A stretch of DNA of 64,000 bases. Origin: Calothrix sp. PCC 7716 (GTDB lineage: Bacteria; Cyanobacteriota; Cyanobacteriia; Cyanobacteriales; Nostocaceae). This document shows positions 43,925-53,182 of the stretch, piece by piece. Both the position numbers and the translations under genes were made by a program. The notes beneath the pieces were generated by a model. The model did not search any database. It saw only the letters and a list, made by a program, of their open reading frames with translations, and was not told the DNA's origin. Location: positions 1,426,001 to 1,490,000 of the forward strand of contig NZ_AP025018.1 in assembly GCF_019977735.1 (NCBI RefSeq), written 5' to 3'. Within the stretch, counting starts at the first letter, position 1. Each line of letters begins with the position of its first letter.

Positions 43925-44785
43925 TTAAAAACTGAGACGGAGCAAGCGACCGAGAGTATGTGGAGGATGTAGTTTTAGTGCCCAGATTAAGCTTTTAAGC
44001 GCTGCATTTGTCTGACCTAGCTGGTATGACATGTAAGCATGTTCGTATACAAAGTTGGCGAACATTTTTGGGTGAGCATAAAAAAGCTCTTGGTGTTTGT
44101 CTAAAAGACGTTTAAAGCTTTCTTGACGGAGAGTTTGATTGCTCGATACCCTGGCGCCTTGGTGATTGTAAAGTTGATAGGTGGCAATTGGTAGACCTAG
44201 GAGCGAGCAAACAGGGTTTAAGCGCAAAAAAAGTTCTGAGTGAACGCGAGAACGAAACGTCTCATCCCAACCTCCTATTTGGCAAATAATTTCACGCTCT
44301 ACGACCAGAGTCTGCTTGGTGTTGTACGAATAGCCCTTTTCTAGTTTTTCTAAAGAGAAGTGGGAACCGCGTGGACGGGTCGGAGGCGGAATTAGCTTTC
44401 TGATTACCTTGCCTTCAGGATTTACAAGCTCTATGCCGGAAATGACTCCTACGGGTGTTGGAAGTGTACTTTTAGACAGCGCATCAAGAGATACAGCAGC
44501 CATGTTCGGGAGGAGACAATCGTCATCGTCGAGGTATGTTATCCAACGACCGAGCGCATTTTCTGTACCAACATTGCGGGCGCCAGCACCACCGCGAGAC
44601 TGCGACAGGCGGATAATACGTAGTTTTGGATGTTCGGGTAGATGCACAGGCGTATCTGAAGCATCATCAACAACAATAACCTCAAAATCATCTATAGTTT
44701 GTTCCAAAGCGCTTTGAACCGCGCGGGGTAACAAGTGGGGGCGATTGTGTGTTGGAATAATGATACTTAGTAAGGGTTTACTCAT
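43925..44785 (-). CDS. glycosyltransferase family 2
   Basis: A 286-residue GT2: SIIIPTHNRPHLLPRAVQSA, EVIVVDDASD, and WITYLDDDDCLLPNMA with the metal-binding Asp run. No membrane helix is seen, so it is probably soluble or peripheral. Pattern GGWDETFRSRVHSELFLRL marks the acceptor part. It lies 12 bp after the flippase pseudogene on the same strand, so transcription of the cluster probably continues through the dead gene. Confidence 0.88.
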   Translation of the reverse strand: MSKPLLSIIIPTHNRPHLLPRAVQSALEQTIDDFEVIVVDDASDTPVHLPEHPKLRIIRLSQSRGGAGARNVGTENALGRWITYLDDDDCLLPNMAAVSLDALSKSTLPTPVGVISGIELVNPEGKVIRKLIPPPTRPRGSHFSLEKLEKGYSYNTKQTLVVEREIICQIGGWDETFRSRVHSELFLRLNPVCSLLGLPIATYQLYNHQGARVSSNQTLRQESFKRLLDKHQELFYAHPKMFANFVYEHAYMSYQLGQTNAALKSLIWALKLHPPHTLGRLLRLSF

Positions 44786-44797
44786 CTTTATCTTGAG

Positions 44798-45257
44798 TTA
44801 ATTTTGTTTAAATTTTGCAATTAACTGTTTTAGTTTGATTCGTATTTCTGTCTTAACCTCCCTAGTACTTGGAAAAAGAAGCCATATTGAAAAATAAGTA
44901 ATTCCAAAAACTGTCAGATGAATAAGTAAATTTAAAATGATATTCGTAGTATTAGGTAAAACGAATCTACTTGCAAATAACACAACCCCACCCGCAACGG
45001 AAGCCAATGCAGAGGGAGCAATAGCACTTAAAAAGTCATTTATAGAAAGAGGCGATGTTTTCAGACAGTATGTAATGCTGGGAAAAGCAAGCAAGCAAGT
45101 TGCTACTGCATACCCCAATACCAATAGCCAATTTTATTGGTTGGGCACCAAAAGTGATTAACCCAGACCGTAGCGACTTCTTTTTAAGGTCAGCGTTTGA
45201 GGCATCATTATCGACATACTGATGTTGATTAACTTTTGATTTCGGGTTTATGTCCAT
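44798..45257 (-). pseudogene. oligosaccharide flippase (Wzx-like) with a large internal deletion
   Basis: The N-terminal part from an ATG at 45257, overlapping the GT4 stop, reads LKKKSLRSGLITFGAQPIKL and is cut near 45115. The C-terminal part continues in another frame as LGYAVATCLLAFPSITYCLK, then SPLSINDFLSAIAPSALASV and two or three membrane helices to the stop at 44798. Flippases are about 450-500 residues; about 300 are missing, together with a frame change at the joint. The lipid-linked glycan of this cluster must be exported by another flippase, or the cluster is inactive. Confidence 0.85.
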
Positions 45258-46450
45258 CCCAGTTGGTATTGGTATTTTGCTCGCAGTTCTTCATAAATTG
45301 CTAAAAAGTTTTCAGTACGACGATCTTCGCTGAAGTAAGTAGAAGCTCTCTGATGTCCCGCTTGCCCCATTTGTTCTGCTAAATTTTTGTTTAGTAACAA
45401 ATGTAACAATGCTGCTGCTAATGCTTCTACATCATTCGGCGCCACTAAAAAGCCTGTTTTACCCTCACTTATTATTTCTGGCTGGGCGCCAACAGCACTG
45501 GCAATTACCGCAGTACCTCGCATCATTGCTTCAGTTGTGACATTTCCAAATGGTTCTTCCCAAAGTGATGGCACTACCTGTACCCAAGCTCCATCAAAAT
45601 GCCGCTCCATTTCTTCTCGTCGTACATGACCTAACCATGAAATGTTTTCTAATATACCTAGCTCAGAAGCAAGTATTTTTAAAGCGGCTTCCTCTGAACC
45701 TTGACCTGCAATCAGTAACCTAGCTTGAGGAACTTGTGCCACAACTGGTGCAAATGCTCTGAATAAAAAATCCACTCCTTTTTCTGGTACTAGGCGCCCT
45801 GCAAACGCAACCGTTGGCGGTGTAGAAAGAGGTAGACGCATCGGTCGCACGGGTACACCGTTATGAACAACTTCAACAGGTGTAATTCCTTCTGCTTCTA
45901 ACTTTGCTTTCATCTTATAACTAAGAGCAACCACCACATCGAAAGCCGAACGCCAGCGCAGCCAAAGTTGGCGTTGTACCATCAGTACTACCCAGGATTG
46001 TGTTAAACAGCGGTTACGCAAACAAGCTATCCCCGCAGGGTCATTACAAGGACTGCCATCTGGTAAAACTTTAGTACCCAACGGACAAATAGCTTTATAC
46101 ACAGCTGTTTGGTATAAGCACGGAAATGGACGCAACAAAGGTAGAATTAGTGGCGAAAGCTGCCACATAAACATTCGCACGTGGACGACATCAGGTTGAA
46201 ATTCTTCCAAGATGCGACGCAAGTTGAAATAGGCAGAAAAATTCGCAGCTTGGGAAAGTACTTGTAACGAATTAGTTATGCCGAAGCAACTGTAATCTGA
46301 CAATATTTGGCTATTGGCAACTGGTAAACCGGAACTTGTAAACAAGCGAACATCGTGCCCGCGCTTGCGTAAATCTTGACGCAATGCCAGCATCTGTAAT
46401 TCCGCTCCTCCAGTCGCCGTACCGTAATCGTGAATTAGAAGAATTTTCAT
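45248..46450 (-). CDS. glycosyltransferase family 4
   Basis: A 400-residue GT-B enzyme. MKILLIHDYGTATGGAELQM is the N-terminal GT4 loop. The nucleotide-binding C-terminal domain shows VAFAGRLVPEKGVDFLFRA and E-x7-E near SLWEEPFGNVTTEAMMRGTAVI, then GKTGFLVAPNDVEALA. It transfers a sugar from a nucleotide donor with retention; donor and acceptor are unknown. The cysteine-rich insert CNDPAGIACLRNRC is typical of a subgroup of these enzymes. Its stop overlaps the flippase remnant start by 10 bases. Confidence 0.92.
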   Translation of the reverse strand: MKILLIHDYGTATGGAELQMLALRQDLRKRGHDVRLFTSSGLPVANSQILSDYSCFGITNSLQVLSQAANFSAYFNLRRILEEFQPDVVHVRMFMWQLSPLILPLLRPFPCLYQTAVYKAICPLGTKVLPDGSPCNDPAGIACLRNRCLTQSWVVLMVQRQLWLRWRSAFDVVVALSYKMKAKLEAEGITPVEVVHNGVPVRPMRLPLSTPPTVAFAGRLVPEKGVDFLFRAFAPVVAQVPQARLLIAGQGSEEAALKILASELGILENISWLGHVRREEMERHFDGAWVQVVPSLWEEPFGNVTTEAMMRGTAVIASAVGAQPEIISEGKTGFLVAPNDVEALAAALLHLLLNKNLAEQMGQAGHQRASTYFSEDRRTENFLAIYEELRAKYQYQLGWT

Positions 46451-46462
46451 TTAACTACGCCT

Positions 46463-47521
46463 TTAGCTATGCAATACAGCTGTTTCTGCTAGTTCTCCTA
46501 ACAATTTTGGTGAATTTGTACTGTTTTGCTTTAAATGCTTTTTCGCATAGCTTGATGTTAGGTAACGATTCAGGAGTTTTTCTACTGGCGCTAACAAACC
46601 AAACATCAATATTTTTTCGAGTAGTTGGTTTTTGATACCAAAAGTCAATTTACGGATAATTGGCGAAAGGATTGTATCTCTACGTCTCCATCCCAAAGAT
46701 TTGTACTTGTGTTGGAAATATCCATCCTCAGCCAAGCCCCATTTTTCACGCAATCGACTCAAGCTAGCCAGTTCCCAAGCATCGCTCCAGCGCAACATGT
46801 AAAAATGTAAGTCTGTCCATTTGAGAGGCACCATTGGCACATAAGTGATGACACTTGCTGGCTCAAAGTACACTGTTTCTCCGGCTTGAATTACATTCAT
46901 GCAGAAATCAAGATGTTCTTTAGAATTGAGTATTCTTTCATCGAACATACCGAGCCGCTCAAATATTTGAGTGCGAACAAACATGCAGTGAAACTCGCAC
47001 AATTCTGTTTGTGTCCTCTGCATCTTAGGAAGCACATCCGCTACCTGATGCCCTTGTTTATACATCTTTTCTCGCAATCGGCGCCTACCCGTTGCATCAA
47101 CAATTATGTGTGTTTCGCCACCTGCACAGTGAACTACTTCATGTACTGGTTCCTCATGACACATCAGAGGACCAATCACTGTGGCGCCTGTTTCTTCAGC
47201 ACATTGCACTAAAGCTTCTAACCAATTAGGTGAAACAATAACATCGTTATCTAAAAAAACAACATATTTTGTACTAACCTTTGCCAAACCCATATTCCGG
47301 GCATGATTTGGTGAAAGATAGTAATCTGTCCGAACTAACTCAAAATTCTTTTCTTGTGCTTGCTCTTGCAAGTATTGATGTACCTTCGCAGGCGAATTAC
47401 CATCTACATAAATCAACTTAAAAGGTACTGTTGTACAGTCATAAATACTTTCAAGTGACTGTTTAGTGTAGCTGAAACGCTCACGCGGCACTACAACAAT
47501 TGTAACTTGTGGTTCAGCCAT
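46463..47521 (-). CDS. glycosyltransferase family 2
   Basis: A 352-residue GT2: VTIVVVPRERFSYTKQSLES, the D-x-D in YVVFLDNDVIVSPNWL, and the acceptor motif FDERILNSKEHLDFCMNVI. The C-terminal third is basic and hydrophobic at 300-325. It lies upstream of the GT4 gene with 12 bp between them. First gene of the minus-strand polysaccharide series; the 322 bp before it (47522-47843) hold no gene and probably its promoter. Confidence 0.87.
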   Translation of the reverse strand: MAEPQVTIVVVPRERFSYTKQSLESIYDCTTVPFKLIYVDGNSPAKVHQYLQEQAQEKNFELVRTDYYLSPNHARNMGLAKVSTKYVVFLDNDVIVSPNWLEALVQCAEETGATVIGPLMCHEEPVHEVVHCAGGETHIIVDATGRRRLREKMYKQGHQVADVLPKMQRTQTELCEFHCMFVRTQIFERLGMFDERILNSKEHLDFCMNVIQAGETVYFEPASVITYVPMVPLKWTDLHFYMLRWSDAWELASLSRLREKWGLAEDGYFQHKYKSLGWRRRDTILSPIIRKLTFGIKNQLLEKILMFGLLAPVEKLLNRYLTSSYAKKHLKQNSTNSPKLLGELAETAVLHS

Positions 47522-47843
47522 GAGTATTCTTTAAATATTGTAGTTACTACAGCAAAGCTAGCTTAACCATCCAGCAACGAGATAATAATTACTGTCTGCA
47601 TAACTGCAACTTGCTCGAAGATAGATAGCAATAACTCAACTCAAAATTAATGTGTACGAACAAAGCAGTAGCTTCGACTAGTTAAACTGAATCTTATATC
47701 GTCTTAGTATAGTATCAATTATTTTTGATTAAGAATATTCAAAGCAACTTTACCAATTCTTCATAAATTTACATAACTACTTTGTATCAACTATACTTTT
47801 ACTAAGTTCAATTACTTAGTAAAATCTTCCTCCTAAAGACAGA
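47522..47843. other. 322-bp AT-rich spacer without a gene
   Basis: I see no coding frame, RNA gene or known repeat. It separates the polysaccharide cluster from the peptidase gene on the same strand and likely holds the cluster promoter and the peptidase terminator. Confidence 0.5.
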
Positions 47844-49220
47844 TTAAACTCCAGAAATAATATTTAAGCACTGTTGTTCAATTTCAGTGGAACTGGTAGG
47901 TAATGCTTTTGTTAAAACTTCGGCGCCTATATCTGTAACTAATACATCATCTTCGATGCGGATTCCTCGGACATCAGCAAATTGCTCCAAACGCTCCCAG
48001 TTGATTAAATACTGGTATTGTTCGCGCGCGGAATTTAAAATTGCTGGCACCTGATAAAATCCTGGTTCAATGGTTACTAACATTCCCGGAAGTAGGGGAC
48101 GACTTAACCTGAGATACCCCAAACCGAACCGTGCGCTTCTTTCTCTCCCTTCGTCATATCCCGCTAAATCTCCTAAATCTTCCATATCATGCACGTCTAA
48201 ACCTAGTAAATGTCCTATACCATGAGGAAAAAACACCGCATGAACATCTTTTTCGACTAAATCATCAGGTTTACCCTGTAAAATTCCCAAATCTACCAAC
48301 CCTTCGGCAATTGTTTTACAAGCTAAAAGGTGAATATCAGCATATTCTACACCTGGACGTATAGCAGCAATACAAGCATCGTGCGCCGCTAGCACTACAT
48401 TATATATATCGAGTTGGGTAGAAGAAAATTTTCCAGATACAGGAAAAGTACGAGTAATATCAGCTGCCCACCCGTTTGGAGTTTCGGCGCCAACATCAGC
48501 TAACAGTAAATCACCTGGTTGAATGGTATTATGATACTCTTCGTTATGCAAAACTTCACCATGAACAGTCACTATACTGTTGTAAGAAGTTTTCATGTTA
48601 TGGGCAATAATAACAGATTCCATTGCCGCTCGAACTTCGGCTTCGGTTTTAGCCCTTTTTACTGCTGCCATTCCCGCTTCATGTGCCTTTACACTAACAG
48701 CAGCAGCAGAACGTAATTCAGTTAAGGCGCCTTCATCATGAGTCAAGCGCAATTTAATAACAGCTTTAGCTAATTCTAAATCAATACCTTGCGGTGGTAA
48801 TTGCGGCAAAACCATCCGGTCGAATATTTGTGTTTGACTAGTCCATGTTGCAGCATCTTGAACGGCAATAGTAGCTGCACCCTCAACTCGCGAACCTAAT
48901 TCTGCTATTGGGTATGCAGCATCCGCACCAATTTTATTTGCAATTTCATCGCGCGATGGTGTAACACCATGCCAAAGTGCGCTGCTTGGTTTGGGGTCAT
49001 CAATAAAAAGTTCCAGCTTACCTGCTTCGAGACGAATTGCTGCATTCGGTAAAGGCAACCCCGCAAAGTATAGAAAATGACTACTTGCACGGAAAGGAAA
49101 GACATTGGCAGGAAAATTGCGAGGACTGCTATTTCCTGCCCAAAGTATTGCTGGAAAATCAATTAAGTCCGCAAGACGCTGGCGCCGATTTCTTAGAGTG
49201 TTAATTAAAGATAGAGTCAT
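47844..49220 (-). CDS. Xaa-Pro aminopeptidase (aminopeptidase P family, M24)
   Basis: A 458-residue M24 peptidase releasing N-terminal residues before proline. The N-terminal domain (about 1-170) precedes the pita-bread domain. Metal ligands are visible: the Asp pair in DVGAETPNGWAADITRTFP, the His in HGIGHLLGLDVHD, Glu in VTIEPGFYQ, and Glu in RIEDDVLVT. All five positions are intact. No signal peptide, so cytoplasmic. A single gene, probably housekeeping peptide turnover. Confidence 0.93.
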   Translation of the reverse strand: MTLSLINTLRNRRQRLADLIDFPAILWAGNSSPRNFPANVFPFRASSHFLYFAGLPLPNAAIRLEAGKLELFIDDPKPSSALWHGVTPSRDEIANKIGADAAYPIAELGSRVEGAATIAVQDAATWTSQTQIFDRMVLPQLPPQGIDLELAKAVIKLRLTHDEGALTELRSAAAVSVKAHEAGMAAVKRAKTEAEVRAAMESVIIAHNMKTSYNSIVTVHGEVLHNEEYHNTIQPGDLLLADVGAETPNGWAADITRTFPVSGKFSSTQLDIYNVVLAAHDACIAAIRPGVEYADIHLLACKTIAEGLVDLGILQGKPDDLVEKDVHAVFFPHGIGHLLGLDVHDMEDLGDLAGYDEGRERSARFGLGYLRLSRPLLPGMLVTIEPGFYQVPAILNSAREQYQYLINWERLEQFADVRGIRIEDDVLVTDIGAEVLTKALPTSSTEIEQQCLNIISGV

Positions 49221-49310
49221 AATAGTTTAATTTTTATCCTGATATAAAGGATTAGATTTATGTTGGGTTATGCAGCAGCCCTCTACCCAACCTACAATGA
49301 GTGTGAGTAA

Positions 49311-49327
49311 GGTGGGCACTGCCCACC
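49311..49327. repeat. GGTGGGCACTGCCCACC palindrome
   Basis: A further copy of the dispersed 17-bp palindrome, in the spacer between the Rieske pseudogene and the peptidase gene. Confidence 0.75.
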
Positions 49328-49347
49328 CTACATTGTAGGTGTGAAAA

Positions 49348-49944
49348 TTATTTATGAGCGTGAATATAATCGACGAAGTAAAATTTAGGTTCTAGCCAGA
49401 ATTTTAGTCCTGCGTAAGCTCCTAAACCCAAAAGTGCCAAAATTATCAGGGGAATACCTAATGTCTGTCGAGGAGCATCGGGAAGCACTGCAACAATTGA
49501 TACTGAAATTGCAAAGTAGGCTAAAAGAACAATTTGTAAACGTTGGATATTTTTTAAGGCGCCTCTACAGCTACTACAATTTTGAGTATGTTGCGTATAA
49601 CGGTTGAGAATTTCTTGGCGATTAATATTAATACTCGTATTTTCCAATGGTTTGATTCCGACTTGTTCACAAGGTAATTTGCCTTTGCAATACTTATCAA
49701 ATTGCCAACCGTGGTAACTGCACATTAAGTTACCCGTTTTATCATCAATTCTACCTTCACTCAAAGGCGCTGTCCCGGTGAGGGCATTGGTCTAAAAACA
49801 CCTAGTATGTATCAGATGATTTAGGTTTCCGCTCTTACAAGTCGAATACCTAGAACTGTAACAGGAGTAGGGCATTTAGAGTCTAAGTCTTCGACTGGAG
49901 TTAATGGATACCAGTGCTGAAAAAAGTTAAATTCTGATGGCATT
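49348..49944 (-). pseudogene. Rieske oxygenase (pheophorbide a oxygenase-like) remnant
   Basis: Three parts in different frames can be placed on a PaO-like Rieske oxygenase. From the ATG at 49944: MPSEFNFFQHWYPLTPVEDL, then TPVTVLGIRLV. Next comes DQCPHR in another frame (the Cys/His half of the Rieske centre), then LSEGRIDDKTGNLMCSYHGW, the second half. About 200 residues of the catalytic mononuclear-iron domain are missing. After a short gap the C-terminal membrane segments (LQIVLLAYFAISVSIVAVLP) and the stop at 49348 follow. The gene is clearly dead. Confidence 0.8.
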
Positions 49945-50128
49945 GCTTGCACCGACTCTTTAATTATGAATATTAGAAACAGTTATAAAAGTTAACACAT
50001 TATTAATATACTATTCAAATTCAGCGATGAAATGGTTTATATTTATCCAAATCATCAAAACTATAAAATTGCATTCTGCTATTTACTTGCCACAATAGTA
50101 AAAAGAGTGTTTATTTGAGCTTTATAAA

Positions 50129-50578
50129 ATGACTGTGCAAAAACAAACCAGGATGAGCCGTATCTCGTCCTGTAATTGGTCAGTTGAAGAATTACCAGGG
50201 TTAAGCGAACAAGATAAATTACAACTACAAAACTGTGGAATACACAGTACTAAAGAACTTGTCAAAGAAGGTAAAACCCTGCAAACGAGGACAGAGCTAG
50301 CAAGCAAACTACAAATGCATTTAACTTATATAAACAAGTGGATAGCTTTAGCTGACTTAGCACGTGTACCAAGCATTGGAATACAGTACTGTGGGTTACT
50401 GCTTCATGCAGGTGTTGGTTCGGTAGTACAGTTAGCACAAATACCCACACACCGTCTTCATAAACAAATTTTGCGGTTACAGGTAGCTACCATGCAACGA
50501 AGTGATTTATGTCCTGCCGTTGATATAGTCCAACAATGGATTCAAGAAGCAAAAGTAGTGCTGAGTGAAAAGTGCTGA
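50129..50578 (+). CDS. DUF4332 (helix-hairpin-helix-like) protein, C-terminus ends in STRR
   Basis: A 149-residue protein. WSVEELPGLSEQDKLQLQNC and LADLARVPSIGIQYCGLLLHAGV are the two helix-hairpin-helix-like repeats of DUF4332, a small cyanobacterial family that may bind nucleic acid. The last six or seven residues (VVLSEKC) and the stop are encoded by the start of the STRR block (from 50557), so the repeat insertion changed the original C-terminus. Otherwise the protein has normal length. Confidence 0.8.
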   Translation: MTVQKQTRMSRISSCNWSVEELPGLSEQDKLQLQNCGIHSTKELVKEGKTLQTRTELASKLQMHLTYINKWIALADLARVPSIGIQYCGLLLHAGVGSVVQLAQIPTHRLHKQILRLQVATMQRSDLCPAVDIVQQWIQEAKVVLSEKC

Positions 50579-50688
50579 GTGCTGAGTAGTAAAGAATTTC
50601 ATAACTCCTAACTCCTAACTCCTAACTCCTAACTCCGTTCCTCAGCACTCAGCACTCAGCACTCAGCACTCAGCACTCAGCACTCTAC
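50557..50688. repeat. large STRR hairpin between DUF4332 and TetR genes
   Basis: AGTGCTG units, then about four TCCTAAC units, then five or six CAGCACT units. The array reads as a fold-back of the same three-block structure as 16222-16370. It overlaps the ends of both convergent genes: the stop of the DUF4332 gene and the last codons of the TetR gene. Confidence 0.88.
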
Positions 50689-51296
50689 TTTGCCAATACA
50701 CCATTTAAGAAAATGTCAGCTAAACCTTCAGCCATTGATTGCATTTCTTGAGGTGAGGCATTAGGTGATGCAATTGTTTCGTTTGAGAAGCCTGCAACTG
50801 CAAACATTCCCAGAAATACCTTGGCAACTAAATTGGCATCCATCTTGCGATAGATTCCTTTATCCATTGCCTCTTGAAAAAATGCTTCAGCAACACCAGT
50901 CATTTTTTCAATGACCTCTTGCTGAATTCTTTCGCGTAAGTCAGGATGAAATTGTGCTTCCATAAAGCAAACTCTCATCATGTCAGCGTTCTTACGCATG
51001 TTCCACATTCGACGCTTCATGACTTGAGCAACAGCTTTGTAGCTACCCATTTCGCTCAACTCAGTCAATAAATCAGTAAGAATTTCTACCCATCCTTGGG
51101 TTGCAACTTCGACTAAAATAGCTTTTTTATTGGAAAAATGACGAAATAAGGTTCCTTCTGCAACTCCTGCAGCCTGCGCTAAGTCGCGCGTTGTGGTACC
51201 GTCAAAACCTTGGGCAGCAAACAAACGTTGCGCTGCAGTTAAAATACGATCACGAGTTTGTGCTTCAGAAGATGGGGGGGAATTGAACACGCGCAT
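50685..51296 (-). CDS. TetR/AcrR family transcriptional regulator
   Basis: A 203-residue regulator. The N-terminal helix-turn-helix is DRILTAAQRLFAAQGFDGTT followed by TRDLAQAAGVAEGTLFRHF. The C-terminal ligand domain (about 70-200) is helical with a hydrophobic face. The ligand is unknown. It is divergent from the M16 peptidase pair with a 205 bp spacer, so it may control them or itself; no clear palindromic operator was found there by eye. Its 3' end meets the STRR block. Confidence 0.9.
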   Translation of the reverse strand: MRVFNSPPSSEAQTRDRILTAAQRLFAAQGFDGTTTRDLAQAAGVAEGTLFRHFSNKKAILVEVATQGWVEILTDLLTELSEMGSYKAVAQVMKRRMWNMRKNADMMRVCFMEAQFHPDLRERIQQEVIEKMTGVAEAFFQEAMDKGIYRKMDANLVAKVFLGMFAVAGFSNETIASPNASPQEMQSMAEGLADIFLNGVLAK

Positions 51297-51501
51297 AGAA
51301 GTTATCGTAGTATTTTCGGAACTGGATGTGTAGCATTATTGTCTAACGATAAAAAGCGAAAGCCGAGAAAGCTTAATACAAGATTAAGGCTCTAGCTGTG
51401 TAAAACGTGATTTTCGCATCTGAGGTTTTCATTTTTTGATGATTAATAACGCAGTAATGCAATCGCAAATTGGTTTAATGTCTTAACGTTAGAGAAAAGT
51501 T

Positions 51502-53136
51502 ATGAACCGAATAAATAGCTTCAAGCTTTATGTGAGTTTTCAAAATGCGCTTGTTATTAATGGGATATTCGCAAGGATAAACCAATTATTGAAGCAGCGA
51601 CAGCAGTTACTGTTAATTTTTGTAACTGTCATCTTTTTCTCCTGGGGATTTTTACCCGAAATTGCTCTCGCCAAAACGGCGCCACCAACTCAAGCAAATT
51701 CAGCTTCAATTCAGCCATACTTAGACCGAGTTGTTAAAAACCTTACTGAGTTTCGTCTCGACAATGGCTTGAAGTTTATTGTTTTGGAGCGTCATCAGGC
51801 GCCTGTAGTTTCATTTTTAACTTATGCTGATGTCGGTGGTGTGGATGAACCTAATGGACAAACTGGTGTAGCACACTTTTTAGAACACTTGGCATTTAAA
51901 GGCACAACTCGTATTGGTACAATCGACTACAAAGCCGAAAAACCGCTACTTGATAAATTAGAACAGCTAGACTCACAAATTCGTGCGGCAAAAGCTGCGA
52001 AAAAAACGGATGAGGTGGAAAAACTACAAGCAAAGTTCAACTCTGTAGAGTCACAAGCAGTTAAACTCGTTAAGCAAAACGAATTAGGGCAAATAGTTGA
52101 ACAAGCAGGTGGAGTTGGTTTAAATGCTAATACCTCTACCGAAGCAACTCGTTATTTATACAGCTTTCCTGCAAATAAATTAGAGTTGTGGATGTCGTTA
52201 GAGTCAGAAAGATTTTTAGAACCTGTACTCGGTCGCGAATTTTACAAGGAGAAACAGGTAATTTTAGAAGAACGTCGGTTACGGGTAGAGAATTCACCTA
52301 TCGGGTTAATGATAGAAAAATTCGTTGACGCTGCTTACAAAGTTCATCCTTATCGGCGCCCTGTAATTGGTTATGACGAAGATATTCGCAATTTAACACC
52401 TGCTAATATTAGAGATTTCTTCGCAACATATTATGTGCCAAGTAATTTGACAATAGCTGTAGTTGGTGACGTTAACCCAGCACAGGTAAAACAACTTGCA
52501 CAAATTTACTTTGGACGCTATAAGTCTAGCCCTAAACCAAAGTCTAAAATTGCTGCTGAACCAAAACAAACCCAAACACGCGAAGTAACAGTCAATTTCC
52601 CTTCACAACCTTGGTATTTAGAAGGATATCACCGTCCAGCTATTACGCACCCTGATGAAGCGGTATATAACATTATTGGCAGGTTGTTAAGTGATGGACG
52701 TACTTCAAGGTTGTATAAAAGTTTGGTTGAGGAGAAAAGGTTAGCGCTCGCTGCACAAGGTTTTAGCGGTTTTCCTGGCGATAAATACCCAAATTTGATG
52801 TTATTTTACGCGCTTACTGCTCCTGGACGTTCGGTTGATGAGGTTGCAACTTCGTTAAGGGCAGAAATTGAGCGTTTGAAGACTCAACCTGTAACTGAAG
52901 CTGAGTTGAAGCGGGTGAAAACTCAAGCGCGCGCTGAGTTGATTGAAGCGCTTGATTCTAATATGGGTATGGCGCAACAGTTGTTGGAGTATGAAGTCAA
53001 GACTGGTTCATGGCGAAATTTGTTTAAACAGTTGGGACGGTTGGAAGCTGTAGGTGCTAGAGATGTGCAAAGAGTTGCCAGAGCGACTTTTACACCGCAA
53101 AACCGAACTATTGGTAAGTTGTTACCAAAAAGTTAG
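51502..53136 (+). CDS. M16 family zinc metallopeptidase, catalytic subunit-like
   Basis: A 544-residue M16 peptidase. The basic N-terminus and hydrophobic segment at 33-55 (LLLIFVTVIFFSWGFLPEIA) indicate export. The inverted zinc motif H-x-x-E-H is in HFLEHLAFKGT, with the downstream Glu in LELWMSLESERFLEP region, so it is probably active. The C-terminal half repeats the fold (PAQVKQLAQIYFGRY and later domains). It is followed after 46 bp by a second M16 gene lacking the motif; such pairs form heterodimers in the periplasm, as in bacterial PqqF/mitochondrial-processing-type systems. Confidence 0.92.
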   Translation: MNRINSFKLYVSFQNALVINGIFARINQLLKQRQQLLLIFVTVIFFSWGFLPEIALAKTAPPTQANSASIQPYLDRVVKNLTEFRLDNGLKFIVLERHQAPVVSFLTYADVGGVDEPNGQTGVAHFLEHLAFKGTTRIGTIDYKAEKPLLDKLEQLDSQIRAAKAAKKTDEVEKLQAKFNSVESQAVKLVKQNELGQIVEQAGGVGLNANTSTEATRYLYSFPANKLELWMSLESERFLEPVLGREFYKEKQVILEERRLRVENSPIGLMIEKFVDAAYKVHPYRRPVIGYDEDIRNLTPANIRDFFATYYVPSNLTIAVVGDVNPAQVKQLAQIYFGRYKSSPKPKSKIAAEPKQTQTREVTVNFPSQPWYLEGYHRPAITHPDEAVYNIIGRLLSDGRTSRLYKSLVEEKRLALAAQGFSGFPGDKYPNLMLFYALTAPGRSVDEVATSLRAEIERLKTQPVTEAELKRVKTQARAELIEALDSNMGMAQQLLEYEVKTGSWRNLFKQLGRLEAVGARDVQRVARATFTPQNRTIGKLLPKS

Positions 53137-53182
53137 TAGGAAGAGGGAATGAACCACAAAGACACAAAGGACACAAAGGAAG

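Noticed and set aside
50557-50688. Regular short repeats resembling a CRISPR array
   Set aside because: Units are only 7 bases, contiguous without unique spacers, and inverted at the two ends. This is an STRR block, not a CRISPR array. No cas gene is near. No CRISPR array was seen anywhere in the window.
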